Of a stretch of DNA of 64,000 bases, positions 21,548 to 33,860 are shown in pieces. Under the pieces are notes generated by a model that ran no database searches, was not told where the DNA came from, and saw only the letters and a program-made list of their open reading frames with translations. The translations under genes and the position numbers were made by a program. This stretch comes from Kitagawia praeruptora (lineage: Eukaryota; Streptophyta; Magnoliopsida; Apiales; Apiaceae): the NCBI GenBank assembly GCA_037693485.1, contig CM075346.1, positions 45,120,001 through 45,184,000 of the forward strand, given 5' to 3'. Numbering within the stretch: position 1 is the first letter of the stretch; each line of letters starts with the position of its first letter.

Positions 21548-21630
21548 TACTGATTGATACACAAATCAAGATCCTATTTTTATTCAATCGAAAATTTATC
21601 TCGAATTTTTAACTCACTTAAAAATTCATC

Positions 21631-21847
21631 ATGTCTTCTAAAGCCATTGTTAAAATTCCTATCTTTTCTAAAGATAATTATGATATGTGGAAAAATAAGA
21701 TGGAGGTTTTTCTTGATGTTACAAATCCCAAATATTTGGGTGTTCTGAAAAATGGACCTAAAATTCCTATGGTCCATGAAGAACAAGTTGTTATTGATGG
21801 AGCTGTTACAACACCTGCTAGATCCTATGAAAAGGACCCTAAGCTCT
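21631..21847 (+). pseudogene. gag: Outer copia gag, N-terminal part
   Basis: Starts at ATG 21631 (MSSKAIVKIPIFSKDNYDMW), a copia gag N-terminus. It is interrupted at 21847 by the inner copia element; the reading frame resumes in phase at 34380 once the GCTCT duplication is discounted, so the frame was open at the time of insertion. Confidence 0.85.
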
Positions 21848-22359
21848 TTTTAGGTCGAATACACAATATGTAATCAAGTATTGTATGAGTAATTAACAAG
21901 ACACAAGTTTTAACACTTAAAAACTGTTTGGAATTAACAATTTCTCTCTCAGTGATGTAAAATATCACAGAGAGCTGCTTAGTCACAATCAATGAATTTC
22001 TCTATGTTCGATACCCTTCTAGGGTTAACCTAACTGTATTTATAAAACATACAGCTTCGTACAATCAGTAATTGATTCTCCTATAATAAAGCTATACAAT
22101 TGATATCAATCACGATTGCTACACGTCTTCTAAGTCAACTCAATCTCTTTGACAGCTATCCAATCTTCAAAGATATTGCTTCCATATTTATCTTGTATCA
22201 TTCTTCAAACACTGTTGACTCTCAGACGCTTCCGCTACAGAGTTTAACAACCTCTGTTGCGCTTCCAGTCAGTGTTTAACTAAACTCTGACTGCTTCCAG
22301 TTAAACTCTGTTTTGTTACTTTAGCTTCCAAACACTGTTCTCATCAATCATTTCTAACA
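21848..22359 (-). repeat. Inner copia 3' LTR (512 bp)
   Basis: On the minus strand begins TGTTAGAAATG and ends GACCTAAAA, not the usual CA. A TATA box (minus strand) is at 22037-22044. Preceded in element sense by the purine tract TTGGGGGAGAT (22360-22370). Confidence 0.92.
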
Positions 22360-22508
22360 ATCTCCCCCAACTTGTTCATTAGCAAGAATGTACAAGTTTA
22401 CAGTAAATGATGATGTCAAAACAAATACAAAGTCTATAGTGTTTAACAAACAGAGTTTAAGCTTTTACTTAACAATTTCTATAGAAAATAAGAAAATTCT
22501 TACAGACT
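22360..22508 (-). other. Inner copia polypurine tract and 3' untranslated interior
   Basis: TTGGGGGAGAT (minus strand, 22370-22360) abuts the 3' LTR. The rest is short non-coding sequence downstream of the third ORF. Confidence 0.8.
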
Positions 22509-25500
22509 TCAATTTCTAATCTCTTGAAGATCTGGCATTGTTCTGAGATAGTCTATAAGCAATCTTCTTTCAGCATTTTCAAGCTCTATCTGCATGGATT
22601 CCTTGATTTCTCTCAACTGAGGATCATTCTCATCAGTCTGATAGATAGCAGCTCTAAGATCGTAGATTTTGTTTCTCCTCATTTCATTTCCCAACCTGAT
22701 ATATTTCACTTCCTCAGACTTCACATTAAAATCCAGAACAGTAATTCCATGATCTGTCTTCAGCTTTGTAGTCCCCTTCTCCATTTCTATCAGATTACCA
22801 TTCCAATCTCTGTACTTAGGAACATACTTACTGTTGTATTTCATACTTCTTCTTGCAAGATTTTGAATCATCTTTTGTCTGAGTACATTTGCAACTGACT
22901 GAGCTCTTTGATTTCTTACTCTGAAAAGATACAGAACATATTCTAGTTCTTCCCAGTATTTTAAATCAATATCCTTCTCATCAACCTTAAACACTGTTCC
23001 ATCAGCCATGAAATATAGCAGAAAATCCTTCTCTAAACTCTTCTGATATACAAGCTGTACTGACTCCAGTCTGTCTAAATTCTCTTGAGTGACACCACGA
23101 CCTGGAACAGCCAATGAAGACGGATCTCTGGGACCAACATATTGTCTTTTGTCTCTGTGTGAGCCTATACCTTCTTTGTTGTATCCAGTTTTACCAGATA
23201 AGGCTCTACCATCAGTGAAATCCATTGGAACTGTAGATGCTAAATTTGGATCATGAAGAACTCCTTTTCCAAACTTTGATTTCAACTGAGAAGACAATAA
23301 TGGTGTAGTCACAACTTGTGTAGCAACAGAGGTTGTGTCTTCATTCTTCTGTACAACATGTGTATCAACAGAGGTTGTAATAACATTCTTCAACTTTTGC
23401 TTAGCTTCTGCATCTGTTGGTTTTCTGGACACTTGCATCCTTTGATTAGTACCAACTTGTTCTTTGAATTGAATGCCTTTAAGAACAGGCTTTGCAGCTT
23501 TAACAACTTTCACACTCTTCTTCAACTTATCAGACTTTAAAGCTTTTAGATGCTTTTCTTGCAGACTCTTTTCTTCAGCTTTAGCATCTTCTAGAGTAAC
23601 TCCTTCTGCATTTTCTTCCATGAAGAGCTTAACAGCTAACTCTTCATCAGTCTTTGGATTAGATATTAATTCCAAACTCTTGGTTTTTGAAGTACCTTGA
23701 GTTTCAATATTTATTCCAACAGACTGTGACTTAAGAGATTTGCCAGATCTCAGAGTTAGTGACTCAGAGTTTAAAGCCTTACTTTTGTCACTTGCTCCTC
23801 CATCTCCAGCATCATCCTTTTTGAGCAGAGTTTGAGAAATTTTGCATTTTGACTTAGCAACTCTCTCCCCCTTTTTGACATCATCAGGAATGAGTATAGA
23901 TGTAATGAGCTCCAAAGAGGTAGCAATAGAATCAACCTTATCAAACAAGGCAGCCTGATTCTCTTCAACCTTTCCTAACCTGGCAAAGAGAGTATCTTGG
24001 ACTTTAGAAAGCTGTGCAGCTTTGATTTTTGACTCTCTTTCCATCTTCATTTCTCTAGTCTGTATCTCAGTCTTCAAAGAAGCAATTTGTTGTTTTGTGT
24101 CAGCAAAACTTCCATCCAGGGTTTTGACTTGTACCACAGTTGCTTTTAAGCATGATAAAATCTCTGGATTGGAAATTTGACTAGCAGTTTGCTTAATGAA
24201 AGTAGCTACTCTCCCTTTTGGAAAAATATAGTCTTCTTTATACCAGTTAGCAACAGATTTAGCAAGGTGCTCTTGTTCAATTGCATGAGATGGACAAGGC
24301 TGATCAAAAGATGTATGTTTGTTATCAGTCTGTACTGGTGCACTCAGAGAAGAATCAGAGTTTGCACTGTTTTCAGCTTCATCTTCAACACTTGCATCAA
24401 TAGCTTGAGCATCTTGTAAAGAACCACTGTGATGAGCTTTGTCAGCCACAGTTTCTGCAACAACTTCTGTAATCTTTTCAATATTCTCCTCATGTTGCAC
24501 AGGCTCTGCAACAGAGTTTGGATTTGTAGCTTCAACTGGCATAGATTTAGAGTTATCCTTAGTTGCTTGATCAACCTCATCACCTTTGTCAGGAATTTGA
24601 TAAGCATCAGATATCAGCTCTGTGTGTGATGCTGCAGCTTCAGGAAGAATAACTGCAGGCTGATCAGCTACACCAGGAGCTTCAGTGTGAACAACAGGTG
24701 AGATAGGATCAAGGATTGGTTGAAATGAGTCAAGAATATCATTCATTGGTGAAAAACCATCTCTGTGACCCTCTTCTGCAGGCATGTTAACCTCTGCAGG
24801 CATAGCATTCACAATCACAACATCCTCTGTAGGTATTTCAACCTCTGCAGGTATTTCAACCTCTGCAGGTATTTCAATCACTGCAACCTCAACAGTAGGT
24901 GTTTGCTGTGAAACCACCTCTGGAGCTTCAAGTACTTGCTCATCATCAGATTCTGAAAGAATTAATCTCCTTCTCTTGGCTTGAGGCACTGCAATCACCT
25001 CTTCTTCTTCACTAGAGCTCTCCTTAGTTGGTGAAAGTGAAGGTCTGTTTGCCCTTTGAATCTTTCGTCTGGTATAAACAGCTCCAGGTAATGTGTGTTT
25101 TGCCTTTGAGTGTTTGGTGTTCTGTGCAGTGTGTATTTTTCTTTTTGGTTTGGATTTGGGTTGATCAGTAGGTACTGGCTCAGAGTTTATGGATTCAGAG
25201 TTTATTGGTTGAGAGTTTATTAGTTTAGAGTTTATGTGTTCAGATTGTGGTTGATGAGGTGTAGTAGGTACAGTGGTTGTGGGTGTTGGCTCAGGTGCTG
25301 GTATAGGATGAGAATGTATGGTGTCTAATGGTTCAGGCATTTGTTGTGGTTCTGATTGTTGTGATGATTGTGTAGATTGAGAATCTTGAGGTTGGTTGAC
25401 ATAGTTTTGTAAGGCTAGTGGCATAAACATAGCAGGTATTTACTGTTTAGTGACATCTTTATTTGTCAAATCAGAAAACATCCTTTTAGCAACTTGAAAA

Positions 25501-26180
25501 GGCTGAATGACATCAGCTTCAGCAATTGTAAGATTAGGCACACAAGCATTGAATAGCACTTGACAAAATCGAGAAAAATAAACAGATGTAGGCTCAGACA
25601 AACGCTCTCCCAAATTCATTAGAACTAGTCTACCAAAATCAAAATTACCTCCATACAGTAGAGCATAACCAATTTGGAGAGTGTCAAGAGGAAGTGCATC
25701 CCAATTTGTTGTCTTCTTTCCAAAAGCCCTTGTAATGCAATCGAAAAAGAAACTCCATTCCTTTCTCAAAAGTGGCCATCTCAGAGATCCCAGCTTATTC
25801 AAATTTCCTGAACAACCAATTTGCTGCAACATTGTCCGCAAGCGGTCGTGACCAACAACACTGTAAGAATTATGAGTCTCAAACTCCAGAGCATCCCTAA
25901 CCGTAGTTGGAGTAATGATATACTCTGATTCATCATGAGTAAAAGTAATTGTTGGAGTGCCAGACTCTTCTCCATCATCATACACAGAGTTTGTCCAAAA
26001 AGTAGCAATTTCTGAAGCAGAGAGTGTTGGTGGTGCAGTTAAAGCCTTCCCAATTTCGGAATCTTTCAAGAAATTTTGAAACAAATGAAACGCCTCTGGA
26101 GCGTTTGCATTCTCCAGTGGAGCTGCATAATTGCTAGGAAGAAAAACTAACCCTGCTGCATCAAAAGCTTTGGTTGCCAT
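22509..26180 (-). pseudogene. Third ORF downstream of pol (about 1220 codons), split by one stop
   Basis: Two consecutive open parts in the same frame: 26180-25440 (246 aa from ATG) and 25430-22509 (973 aa), separated by a single TAA (25442-25440) and three codons. The first part has the conserved block found in many dicot retroelement proteins (LRREW-like LRKEWSFFFDCITRAF and IGYALLYGGNFDFGRLVL). The second is low-complexity: Gln/Pro/Ser and NSE-repeat N-terminus, an acidic middle (IPAEVEIPAEVEIP repeats), a predicted coiled coil near residues 400-500, and a conserved-looking C-terminus (YLRTMPDLQEIRN). SIRE-type copia elements carry an extra ORF here, often called env-like. I see no signal peptide or membrane segment, so an envelope role is unsupported. 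Confidence 0.75.
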
Positions 26181-28211
26181 TAGTGAGATATGATACGAAA
26201 ATATTCAGAGAAAAGATGTGTATGATAAGTGTTTATCAATATGTGAAAGAGAGTGAACAAGAGTTTTGAAAGTGATTTAGTATGCAAGTAACTGTGAGTG
26301 AGTGAATATGAATCGATGTGAAGTGAGAAAACAAAAGCGATTAGAGTAAAAAAAAACTCAATCGTTTATGTATTGTAAGCACGCAACTGATTTTAGAGTA
26401 ATGTGAGAGTGGGACACAATAATGGGACACGTGTCAAACAACCAATGGATCACTTAATAATTACCGCTGTCATTCCTATAATCACGACACTATGACATAT
26501 TTACACTAATTAACAGTTGTCAACTACCCCAATTACTCCAAAATAATCAAATTATCTCAATGAAACTTTACCTTAGAGTACTTAACACAACTCGACAGTG
26601 TTTGTCAATTTTCCAACTTTATCACTAAAACCCTTTCAAAAATTGCACAGTTGTGAATATGAATGTGTGTGAAGCAGAGTTTACCAAAATCAATTTTTAG
26701 AGCATCTAATATTTCATAAAATCCATAACAAAAATCAATAAACACTGAATGCACAAACTCTCATAGTAAACACTGATTGTTTGATGAATGCTAAACTCTG
26801 TAGTTACTGTAATACAGAGATCTGAATACTTCTATTCCCTTTGATGTTCATGATTATCCAAGTAAGCACACAGTCTTTGAAGACAAAAAAAATCAAGAGA
26901 TAGAAATCAGAGCATCATTCAGTGAGTAACAGTCATGAACTTAATAAACTCACAAACTCTCAAAGCACACAAGTGTTTAGGTGAAGTGTTTACACTCACA
27001 TTCAATCAGTAAAAGCAGATACTACCATATGCTTGAATGTCCACCAAATCTACACTACTTTGAGTACATATATGCACAAATCAAAAGGACTTTATTCAGG
27101 GTTGTAATGTAGTAAGATCAAACAGATGAGAAGAAATGTTTTAATCATGAGTGAATTTCAAGCTGAACATTTTAATAGACCAAAGTGTTCAGTCACACTG
27201 TTAGTACATATTTGTACAAGATGATCAGTATATATGCCTTTTTTTTTCTTTTTTTTTTCCTTTTTTTTATTAACATATATACTGAGTAAACTTTTCTTTT
27301 CTTGAGAAACACTCACCTGCTTGCATTTGATTTTTCAAAAGAATATAACTGCTCTTAATACTACAGAGTTTAAGAAAAATGAGCAGTTAATTAGGCTCAA
27401 AGGGGTTTACTAAGGGTGGAATTTATGAACAGTGTTTGAACAGTGTTCAAAAGAATTTTGAACAGTGTTTGAAGAAATGGTAAATCCTATTGCCTTTATC
27501 ATTTTCATGCACACACATATCATGTAGTCTTCAAAATGGTTTAATACAAGTTCTAGAGAAACATACTTCCTGATGAACATCACACAACAATAAAAACTGA
27601 TTGATAGAGAATGTATCAATCACTGATTTGGCTCAAAATCTCACAGGGTGCAGACATGAATCTGAACTCACCAAACTAATCAATGACACATCTCATGTTT
27701 TATAGTTTTTACAAGTACAAACGAGGAATCATCAAGAACCATGAATTACCTTTGGGAACAGAATGTCACTTATCAGAGTTTAGAGTTCATCAATATCAGA
27801 AATTATTTATGAGAGGCAATGCACACAATATTCATAAACTCAGAGTTTAGGACTGAATAAACTCAGAGATGCTATAAATATGAAACAGTATCATGCTGTG
27901 TTGATTTACTGCACAAAATCTGATTAGATTACAGTGACTCAGAAAGAATCATGATTTAATTACTGAGAATCATGCTTCATACATTTTTCTTCATTGGTGT
28001 TTTCATTCAGACAATAATCAATTCTGAATTCACAGAGTGTATCCAACATGTTAACAGTGTTTAGCAGACAGACATGCTGACAGAGTTTAACAAAGTTTAA
28101 ACATAAGCATGCATAACAGAGTTTAATACTAAGGTTCACATAGCACTCAACAATTTGCAGAAACATGAGCAATATATTTTAAAAGTAAGATCTTGAGTCT
28201 AACCAACATCT
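26181..28211 (-). other. Non-coding interval between pol and the third ORF
   Basis: About 2 kb without a long frame. It holds a 33-base pyrimidine run (27238-27270; purine-rich on the element's sense strand) and more than a dozen copies of AAAC(T/A)CTG or its complement (for example 26675, 26740, 26768, 26793, 27430, 27463, 27774, 27841, 28055, 28081, 28117). It may carry the splice or promoter signals for the third ORF. Confidence 0.6.
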
Positions 28212-31200
28212 CTAGTCAAAACTAGAGACCATTCCTAGTTCATTGACCAGTCTTGTAAATGTAGCTTCACTCAATGGCTTGGTGAAGACATCTGCAAGTT
28301 GTTGTTCTGTAGACACAAAGTGAAGTTCAATGTTGCCTTCCTCTACATGCTCTCTGATAAAGTGATACCTTATGCTGATGTGCTTTGTCATTGAGTGTTG
28401 TACTGGATTACCTGTCATTGCAATAGCACTTTGATTATCACAAAAAATAGGTATCTTGGTATACCTCAATCCATAATCCAGCAGTTGATTCTTCATCCAT
28501 AGAATTTGTGCACAGCAGCTACCAGCAGCAATATACTCTGCTTCATCTGTAGATGTAGATATTGACTTCTGTTTCTTGCTGTACCAGGAAACAAGTTTGT
28601 CACCCAGAAATTGACAACTTCCACTGGTGCTTTTTCTGTCTATTTTACAGCCTGCAAAGTCTGCATCTGAATAGCCAAGTAGTTTAAACTCTGATTCTCT
28701 TGGATACCACAGCCCTAGAGTTATAGTGCCCTTGAGATACTTAAAAATCCTCTTTACTGCTGTTAAATGTGGTTCTCTTGGATCTGCCTGAAACCTTGCA
28801 CACAAACAAGTGGCATACATGATATCAGGTCTACTAGCTGTTAAATAGAGTAGAGAACCAATCATTCCTCTGTAACTTGTCATATCTACTGATGACCCTG
28901 CTTCTTTGTCCAATTTTGTTGCAGTTTCCATGGGAGTTGTTGCAGATGAACAGTCAAGCATGCCAAATTTCTTGAGAAGATTTCTGGTATATTTTGCTTG
29001 ATTTATAAAAATTCCATCATCTGTTTGCTTCACCTGTAGGCCTAGAAAATAACTAAGCTCTCCCATCATACTCATTTGATATCTTGACTGCATGAGCTTG
29101 GCAAACTTCTTACAGAGTTTATCATTAGTAGATCCAAAAATGATGTCATCAACATATATTTGAACTAAGAGCAGGTCACTACCAGATTGAAAGTAAAACA
29201 GAGTTTTGTCAATAGTACCTCTGTGAAACCCACTTTCTAGTAGAAATTTAGCAAGAGTTTCATACCATGCCCTTGGTGCCTGCTTAAGTCCATAGAGTGC
29301 CTTGTCTAACCTGTAGACATGGTCTGGATATTTTGGATCTACAAAACCTGGTGGTTGTTCCACAAACACTTCTTCTTCAAGTTTTCCATTTAAAAATGCA
29401 CTTTTCACATCCATCTGAAACACTTTGAATTTCTTATGAGAGGCATATGCTAGAAAAATTCTGATTGCCTCCAATCTTGCAACTGGAGCAAATGTTTCAT
29501 CATAGTCTATTCCTTCCTGCTGTGAATAGCCTTTTGCAACCAGTCTTGCTTTGTTCCTTGTGATAACACCCTCACTGTCAGTTTTATTTCTGAAAACCCA
29601 TTTAGTACCAACAATGGATCTGTTCTTGGGCCTTGGTACAAGGGTCCACACTTCATTTCTTTCAAATTCATTTAGCTCTTCTTGCATTGCTGTTATCCAG
29701 TCAGCATCTTTAGGAGCTTCTTCTACTTTCTTTGGCTCAGATTGTGACAAGAATGCATGAAACAGACATTCAGTTGTTGTTGCACTTCTTGTCCTTACTT
29801 TTGCATCTGGATCACCAATAAATAAATCAGGTGTGTGTGACTTAGTCCATTTTCTTGCAGAAGGCAAATTGCTTCTGTCATTATGTGATCCTCCCCCTTG
29901 ATCCATACTCTCCTGATTTTCTTGGTGCCTTTCTTCATTTTCTGATGCTCCCCCTGAATGTGACTGCTCAGAATTAACAACAGAGTTTGAATCAACAGAG
30001 TTTGATTCAGAATTATCAACTGAGTCACTATCAGTATTTGAATTATCACTTTGATGTGATTCTTCATGCTCCCCCTCAACTGGTTCTTCCCTTGTTTCTG
30101 ATTGAAGAGTTTCTTCAGTATTTACCAGTAGAGGTTCAGAGTTTAGCTCAACAGAGTTTGTCAGATCAGTCTGATTAGAGTTTATTTTTTCAGAGAATAA
30201 ATCTTCATTTTCAAAGTGCAGTTGATCATGTTCATTAACATCTTCAAGTCCAGTTATTTTCTTGTCATCAAATGACACATGAATTGATTCCATAATCACT
30301 CTGGTTCTCAGATTATAAACTCTGAATGCCTTAGTTGACAGTGGATAGCCAACAAAAATTCCTTCATCTGCCTTTCGATCAAATTTGGTCAACTGCTCAG
30401 GATGAGTCTTCAATACAAAGCACTTGCATCCAAAAATATGAAAATATTTTAGATTTGGCTTCTTCTTTTTCACCATTTCATATGGAGTTTTACCATGCTT
30501 GTTGATCAGTGTTGCATTTTGAGTAAAGCAAGCAATTTGAACTGCTTCTGCCCAGAAATATGTTGGCAGCTTCGCTTCATCTAGAATGGTTCTTGCAGCT
30601 TCTATCAAGGTTATGTTCTTCCTCTCCACTACACCATTTTGTTGTGGAGTGCCAGGTGCAGAAAACTCTTGTTTGATTCCTTTACTCTTGCAAAATTCTT
30701 CCATTGTTGAATTCCTGAATTCAGTTCCATTGTCACTTCTGATAATCTTCACTTGTTTCTCTGACCCTTTGTCCAGTTGTATTATATGTTCTATCAGTGT
30801 TAATGCAGTTTCATCCTTCTTTGCTAGAAAATATACCCGTGTGTATCTGGTATATTCATCAACAATGACTAGAGCATATTTCTTCTTTCCAAGAGACATA
30901 ACATTCACTGGTCCAAAAAGATCAACATGTAGGAGATGATAAGGATCAACAATTGAAGACTCAGATTTGCTTTTGAAAGAGGCTTTTCTCTGTTTGGCCT
31001 TTTGACAAGAATCACACAGGCCTTCAGCATTCAACAAAGACTTTGGTAGTCCTCTTACAAGATCATTCTTTATTAGCTCATTGATGTTGTTCAGGTTCAA
31101 ATGAGAGAGTTTCTTGTGCCACTTCCAACTCTCTTTACTGGACATTCTTGTTGACAGACACACTGCTTTGCCATCAGTGTTTGTTGACAATTTTATTTCA

Positions 31201-31541
31201 TAGATGTTATTGTGTCTGTTTCCAACTAGAGCAACTTTCCCTGTAGATTTACTGATGACTTGACAATATTCAGGCTGAAAATCTACATGATATCCTCTGT
31301 CACAGATTTGACTCACAGATAGCAGATCATGCTTGAGTCCTGGAACCAGAGCTACATTTGTGATGATGACACTCCCAAGATTAATATTGCCATATCCCAG
31401 AGTATGTCCTATGTTGCCTTCTCCATAGGAAACTTTTGGGCCAGCCTTCTCCACATACTCTGAAAGCAGGGCTTTATTTCCAGTCATGTGTCCTGAACAT
31501 CCACTGTCCATGACTAGGGTGCTCTCCCTTATGCCCTGCAA
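28212..31541 (-). CDS. pol: Copia Pol: protease, integrase, reverse transcriptase, RNase H
   Basis: An open frame of 1109 codons with no ATG at its start. Domains in order: aspartic protease (MDSGCSGHMTGN, about residue 11); GAG-pre-integrase zinc region (WHKKLSHLNL, about 140); integrase core with DLFGPV, RSDNGTEFRN and GVVERKN (about 205-310); a Ser/Asn/Glu-rich spacer (about 440-580); reverse transcriptase (FQMDVKSAFLNG, about 710; YVDDIIFG, about 795); RNase H (DADFAGCKIDRKSTSG and STSTDEAEYIA, about 965-1005). The copia order IN before RT is clear. It begins right after TTTGTGATTGCAG, an acceptor-like sequence, and lies in a different frame from gag, with stops between, so expression would need splicing or recoding. 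All catalytic motifs look intact. Confidence 0.93.
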   Translation of the reverse strand: MQGIRESTLVMDSGCSGHMTGNKALLSEYVEKAGPKVSYGEGNIGHTLGYGNINLGSVIITNVALVPGLKHDLLSVSQICDRGYHVDFQPEYCQVISKSTGKVALVGNRHNNIYEIKLSTNTDGKAVCLSTRMSSKESWKWHKKLSHLNLNNINELIKNDLVRGLPKSLLNAEGLCDSCQKAKQRKASFKSKSESSIVDPYHLLHVDLFGPVNVMSLGKKKYALVIVDEYTRYTRVYFLAKKDETALTLIEHIIQLDKGSEKQVKIIRSDNGTEFRNSTMEEFCKSKGIKQEFSAPGTPQQNGVVERKNITLIEAARTILDEAKLPTYFWAEAVQIACFTQNATLINKHGKTPYEMVKKKKPNLKYFHIFGCKCFVLKTHPEQLTKFDRKADEGIFVGYPLSTKAFRVYNLRTRVIMESIHVSFDDKKITGLEDVNEHDQLHFENEDLFSEKINSNQTDLTNSVELNSEPLLVNTEETLQSETREEPVEGEHEESHQSDNSNTDSDSVDNSESNSVDSNSVVNSEQSHSGGASENEERHQENQESMDQGGGSHNDRSNLPSARKWTKSHTPDLFIGDPDAKVRTRSATTTECLFHAFLSQSEPKKVEEAPKDADWITAMQEELNEFERNEVWTLVPRPKNRSIVGTKWVFRNKTDSEGVITRNKARLVAKGYSQQEGIDYDETFAPVARLEAIRIFLAYASHKKFKVFQMDVKSAFLNGKLEEEVFVEQPPGFVDPKYPDHVYRLDKALYGLKQAPRAWYETLAKFLLESGFHRGTIDKTLFYFQSGSDLLLVQIYVDDIIFGSTNDKLCKKFAKLMQSRYQMSMMGELSYFLGLQVKQTDDGIFINQAKYTRNLLKKFGMLDCSSATTPMETATKLDKEAGSSVDMTSYRGMIGSLLYLTASRPDIMYATCLCARFQADPREPHLTAVKRIFKYLKGTITLGLWYPRESEFKLLGYSDADFAGCKIDRKSTSGSCQFLGDKLVSWYSKKQKSISTSTDEAEYIAAGSCCAQILWMKNQLLDYGLRYTKIPIFCDNQSAIAMTGNPVQHSMTKHISIRYHFIREHVEEGNIELHFVSTEQQLADVFTKPLSEATFTRLVNELGMVSSFD

Positions 31542-31574
31542 TCACAAACAATCACTGATTATTAGTTTTAAGGA

Positions 31575-33798
31575 TCCAGACTTGCTTGGATCCTTTGGCT
31601 TTCTTAATTCTGTTAGCTATTGCAGCGGAATTCACATTATCAGAGTTTAAGCTAACTTTTTCAGAGTTTACATTTGCAGAGTTTACTTTAACCCATTTCA
31701 AATTTGGCTTGGGTTCATAGTAATTATAGTAAATAGCATGATAATCTCTGCAAGTGTAAATAGAATGCCACGTACTTCCACAGTGTTTACATAAATCTGT
31801 GGTCTAGTTCTCACATAATCATTCTTTACTGCAGTTTTAGAGGGCAAAGAATTGATGTTCTTATTCTTACTGCAGAAACTAGCAAGATGATTAGTGCTAC
31901 CACAATTAAAGCATGTTTTTCTAGGAGCTAATGTAGCAAGCATTGGCTTAATTCCTGATGTTATGCCTACCTTTCCATTTTTGTTTTTCCTAGGCATTCT
32001 CTGTTTGTTGACAGATTTTATCTCTTTAAGCTTATGCTTGAGTTGTTTATCTGTCATTAAACCAATGTTAACCTCTTTAACAAAAGTCTTAGCATATGAT
32101 TCTCTAACAGCCTTTTTCTCAGCTTCAGTCTTAGGTCCACCTGTTCCCATAACATTACCTTCAGATGAACGATGTGGTCTTACTTTTACCAAATTTTCAA
32201 ATCTAAGTTCATCTCCCTCAGAATAACCTAGACCTACTGTATCTGACTGAAACACTTCTTGAGTGTCTTTACCAGAGTGTGTCCAAGTTTTAATAATGTG
32301 TTTAGTATCCTCCAATTCAGATTCTAGTTGCTTATACTTACCTAGCAACTCCTGTTCAATAAACACAGCATCATCTCTTTCTTTCTGAACTTTATTCATG
32401 TTTTCAAGCTGTTCCTCAACAAGTTTATTTCTATCTTTGAGTTGAGAGCACTCATTCTTTATCCTTTCATTTTCTAAAGTCTGATCCCTATAACTGATAT
32501 GTAATGCTTTAAGATAAATTCTCAATTCAGTTATATTATCAGTATTATAAGCATAGGTAGTTGGGGGTACCTTTAGATCATCATCTTCATTCTGAGTAGT
32601 AGCCATGAGAGCATAGTTGACTTCCTCATCAGAATCTGAAGTGTCTGCCCAATCTCTGCCTTTTGTGTAGAGTGCCTTTTCAGTTTTACCCTTCTTGCAC
32701 TCAGGAGCATAGTGACCCATCTCCTTACACTTGTAGCATTGAATCTCAGACTTGTCTTTCTTTCCTGATTTGGTATCCCTTCTATCAGAATTTCTGAAAC
32801 TCTTCCTGTCAGAGTTTAAATCTTTCTTAGAAAATCTGTTTCCCTTCTTAAAGTTCCTGAAACCCATCTTCTAAAAAGTTTTTTACCATCAAGACAGCCA
32901 TTTGCTTCAACTCTTCTTCATCATCCTCAGAATCAGATAATGCATCAGTGTTTGAGTCATCATCAGAGTTTGATGACTCACTTTCAGACTTTATTACTAA
33001 AGCTTTTCCCTTAGCTTTCTTCCTTGATGCTTCCTTTTTTAATGGTTTCTCCTCAACCTTAAGAGCAACAGATTTTGACTTTCTACTTGATCTTTTGTTT
33101 CTCTGCTCCAATTCCAATTCATAGGTTTTGAGCAGTCCATATATTTCATCAATCTTTGTTTCAGCAAGTTCATAGTTATCTCTTATAGTGGTTGTTTTCA
33201 CATCCCACTTTTCAGGTAGAGAAAGAAGAAACTTGAGATTTGAGTCTTCTAAATCATACTCTTTGTTAACCAATGACAAATCATTTAGCAGTTTACAGAA
33301 TCTGTCAAATGTTTCTGTCATGGTTTCTTCAGACTTTGCCTCAAAATGCTCATACTCCTGAGTGAGTATGTTTCTTCTATTTTTCTTGATTGCAGGAGTT
33401 CCTTGACACCTAACCTCAAGTGCATCCCATATTTCCTTTTCAGTTGTGCAATTAATCACTTTATTAGACATAACATTGTCTAAAGCACTGTAAAGTAAAT
33501 GCCTTACTTTTGCATCCTTTGCAATAGATGAAAGATCCTCAGCAGTTAGATCTTTCTTTTCTTTTGGAATCACCTTTGATTCCTCACTAGCAGCAGCAGC
33601 AGATAACTTTGTAGGTTTGTGAGGACCTTCATAAATTCTATCAAGATATTCTGGATCTGTAGCCTCCAGAAACATGGTCATCTTCACCTTCCAAATTGCA
33701 TACTCTGATGGCCTAAGTATTGGCACCCTAATCGTTTCATACCTACTAACAGTAGTAGGGGCTTTCTCAGAACTTGATGGAGGAGGTATCTCTGCCAT
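31575..33798 (-). pseudogene. gag: Copia Gag of the inner element, two frame breaks
   Basis: ATG at 33798 (MAEIPPPSSSEK). The N-terminal part, 33798-32848, is a copia gag/UBN2-type region (SEYAIWKVKMTMFLEA, KEIWDALEVRC, TMTETFDRFCKLLNDL). Near 32867 the frame shifts by one base into 32867-31698, which carries CCHC knuckles CYKCKEMGHYAPEC and CFNCGSTNHLASFC. A further shift near 31797 leads to a third knuckle (CKHCGSTWHSIYTC) and an NS-repeat tail ending about 31575. Neighbouring coding regions are otherwise open, so these look like single-base losses after or during copying. Confidence 0.88.
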
Positions 33799-33847
33799 TG
33801 ATTACTATTGTGTTTGGATCTTAAACTGTAATAAAGTAACAGATTGT

Positions 33848-33858
33848 CTCTGATACCA
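33848..33858 (-). promoter_or_regulatory. Primer binding site, tRNA-iMet (inner copia)
   Basis: On the minus strand TGGTATCAGAG starts a few bases after the 5' LTR end (33861). Confidence 0.92.
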
Positions 33859-33860
33859 CT

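Noticed and set aside
22524..24984. Several plus-strand frames opposite the inner copia third ORF
   Set aside because: They are reflections of the long minus-strand coding sequence and have no recognisable content.
32860..32890. A AAA AAC heptamer at the inner gag frame break, resembling a -1 frameshift site
   Set aside because: The downstream gag part is in the +1 frame and is preceded there by TAG, so a -1 shift would not join them; a single-base loss is simpler.
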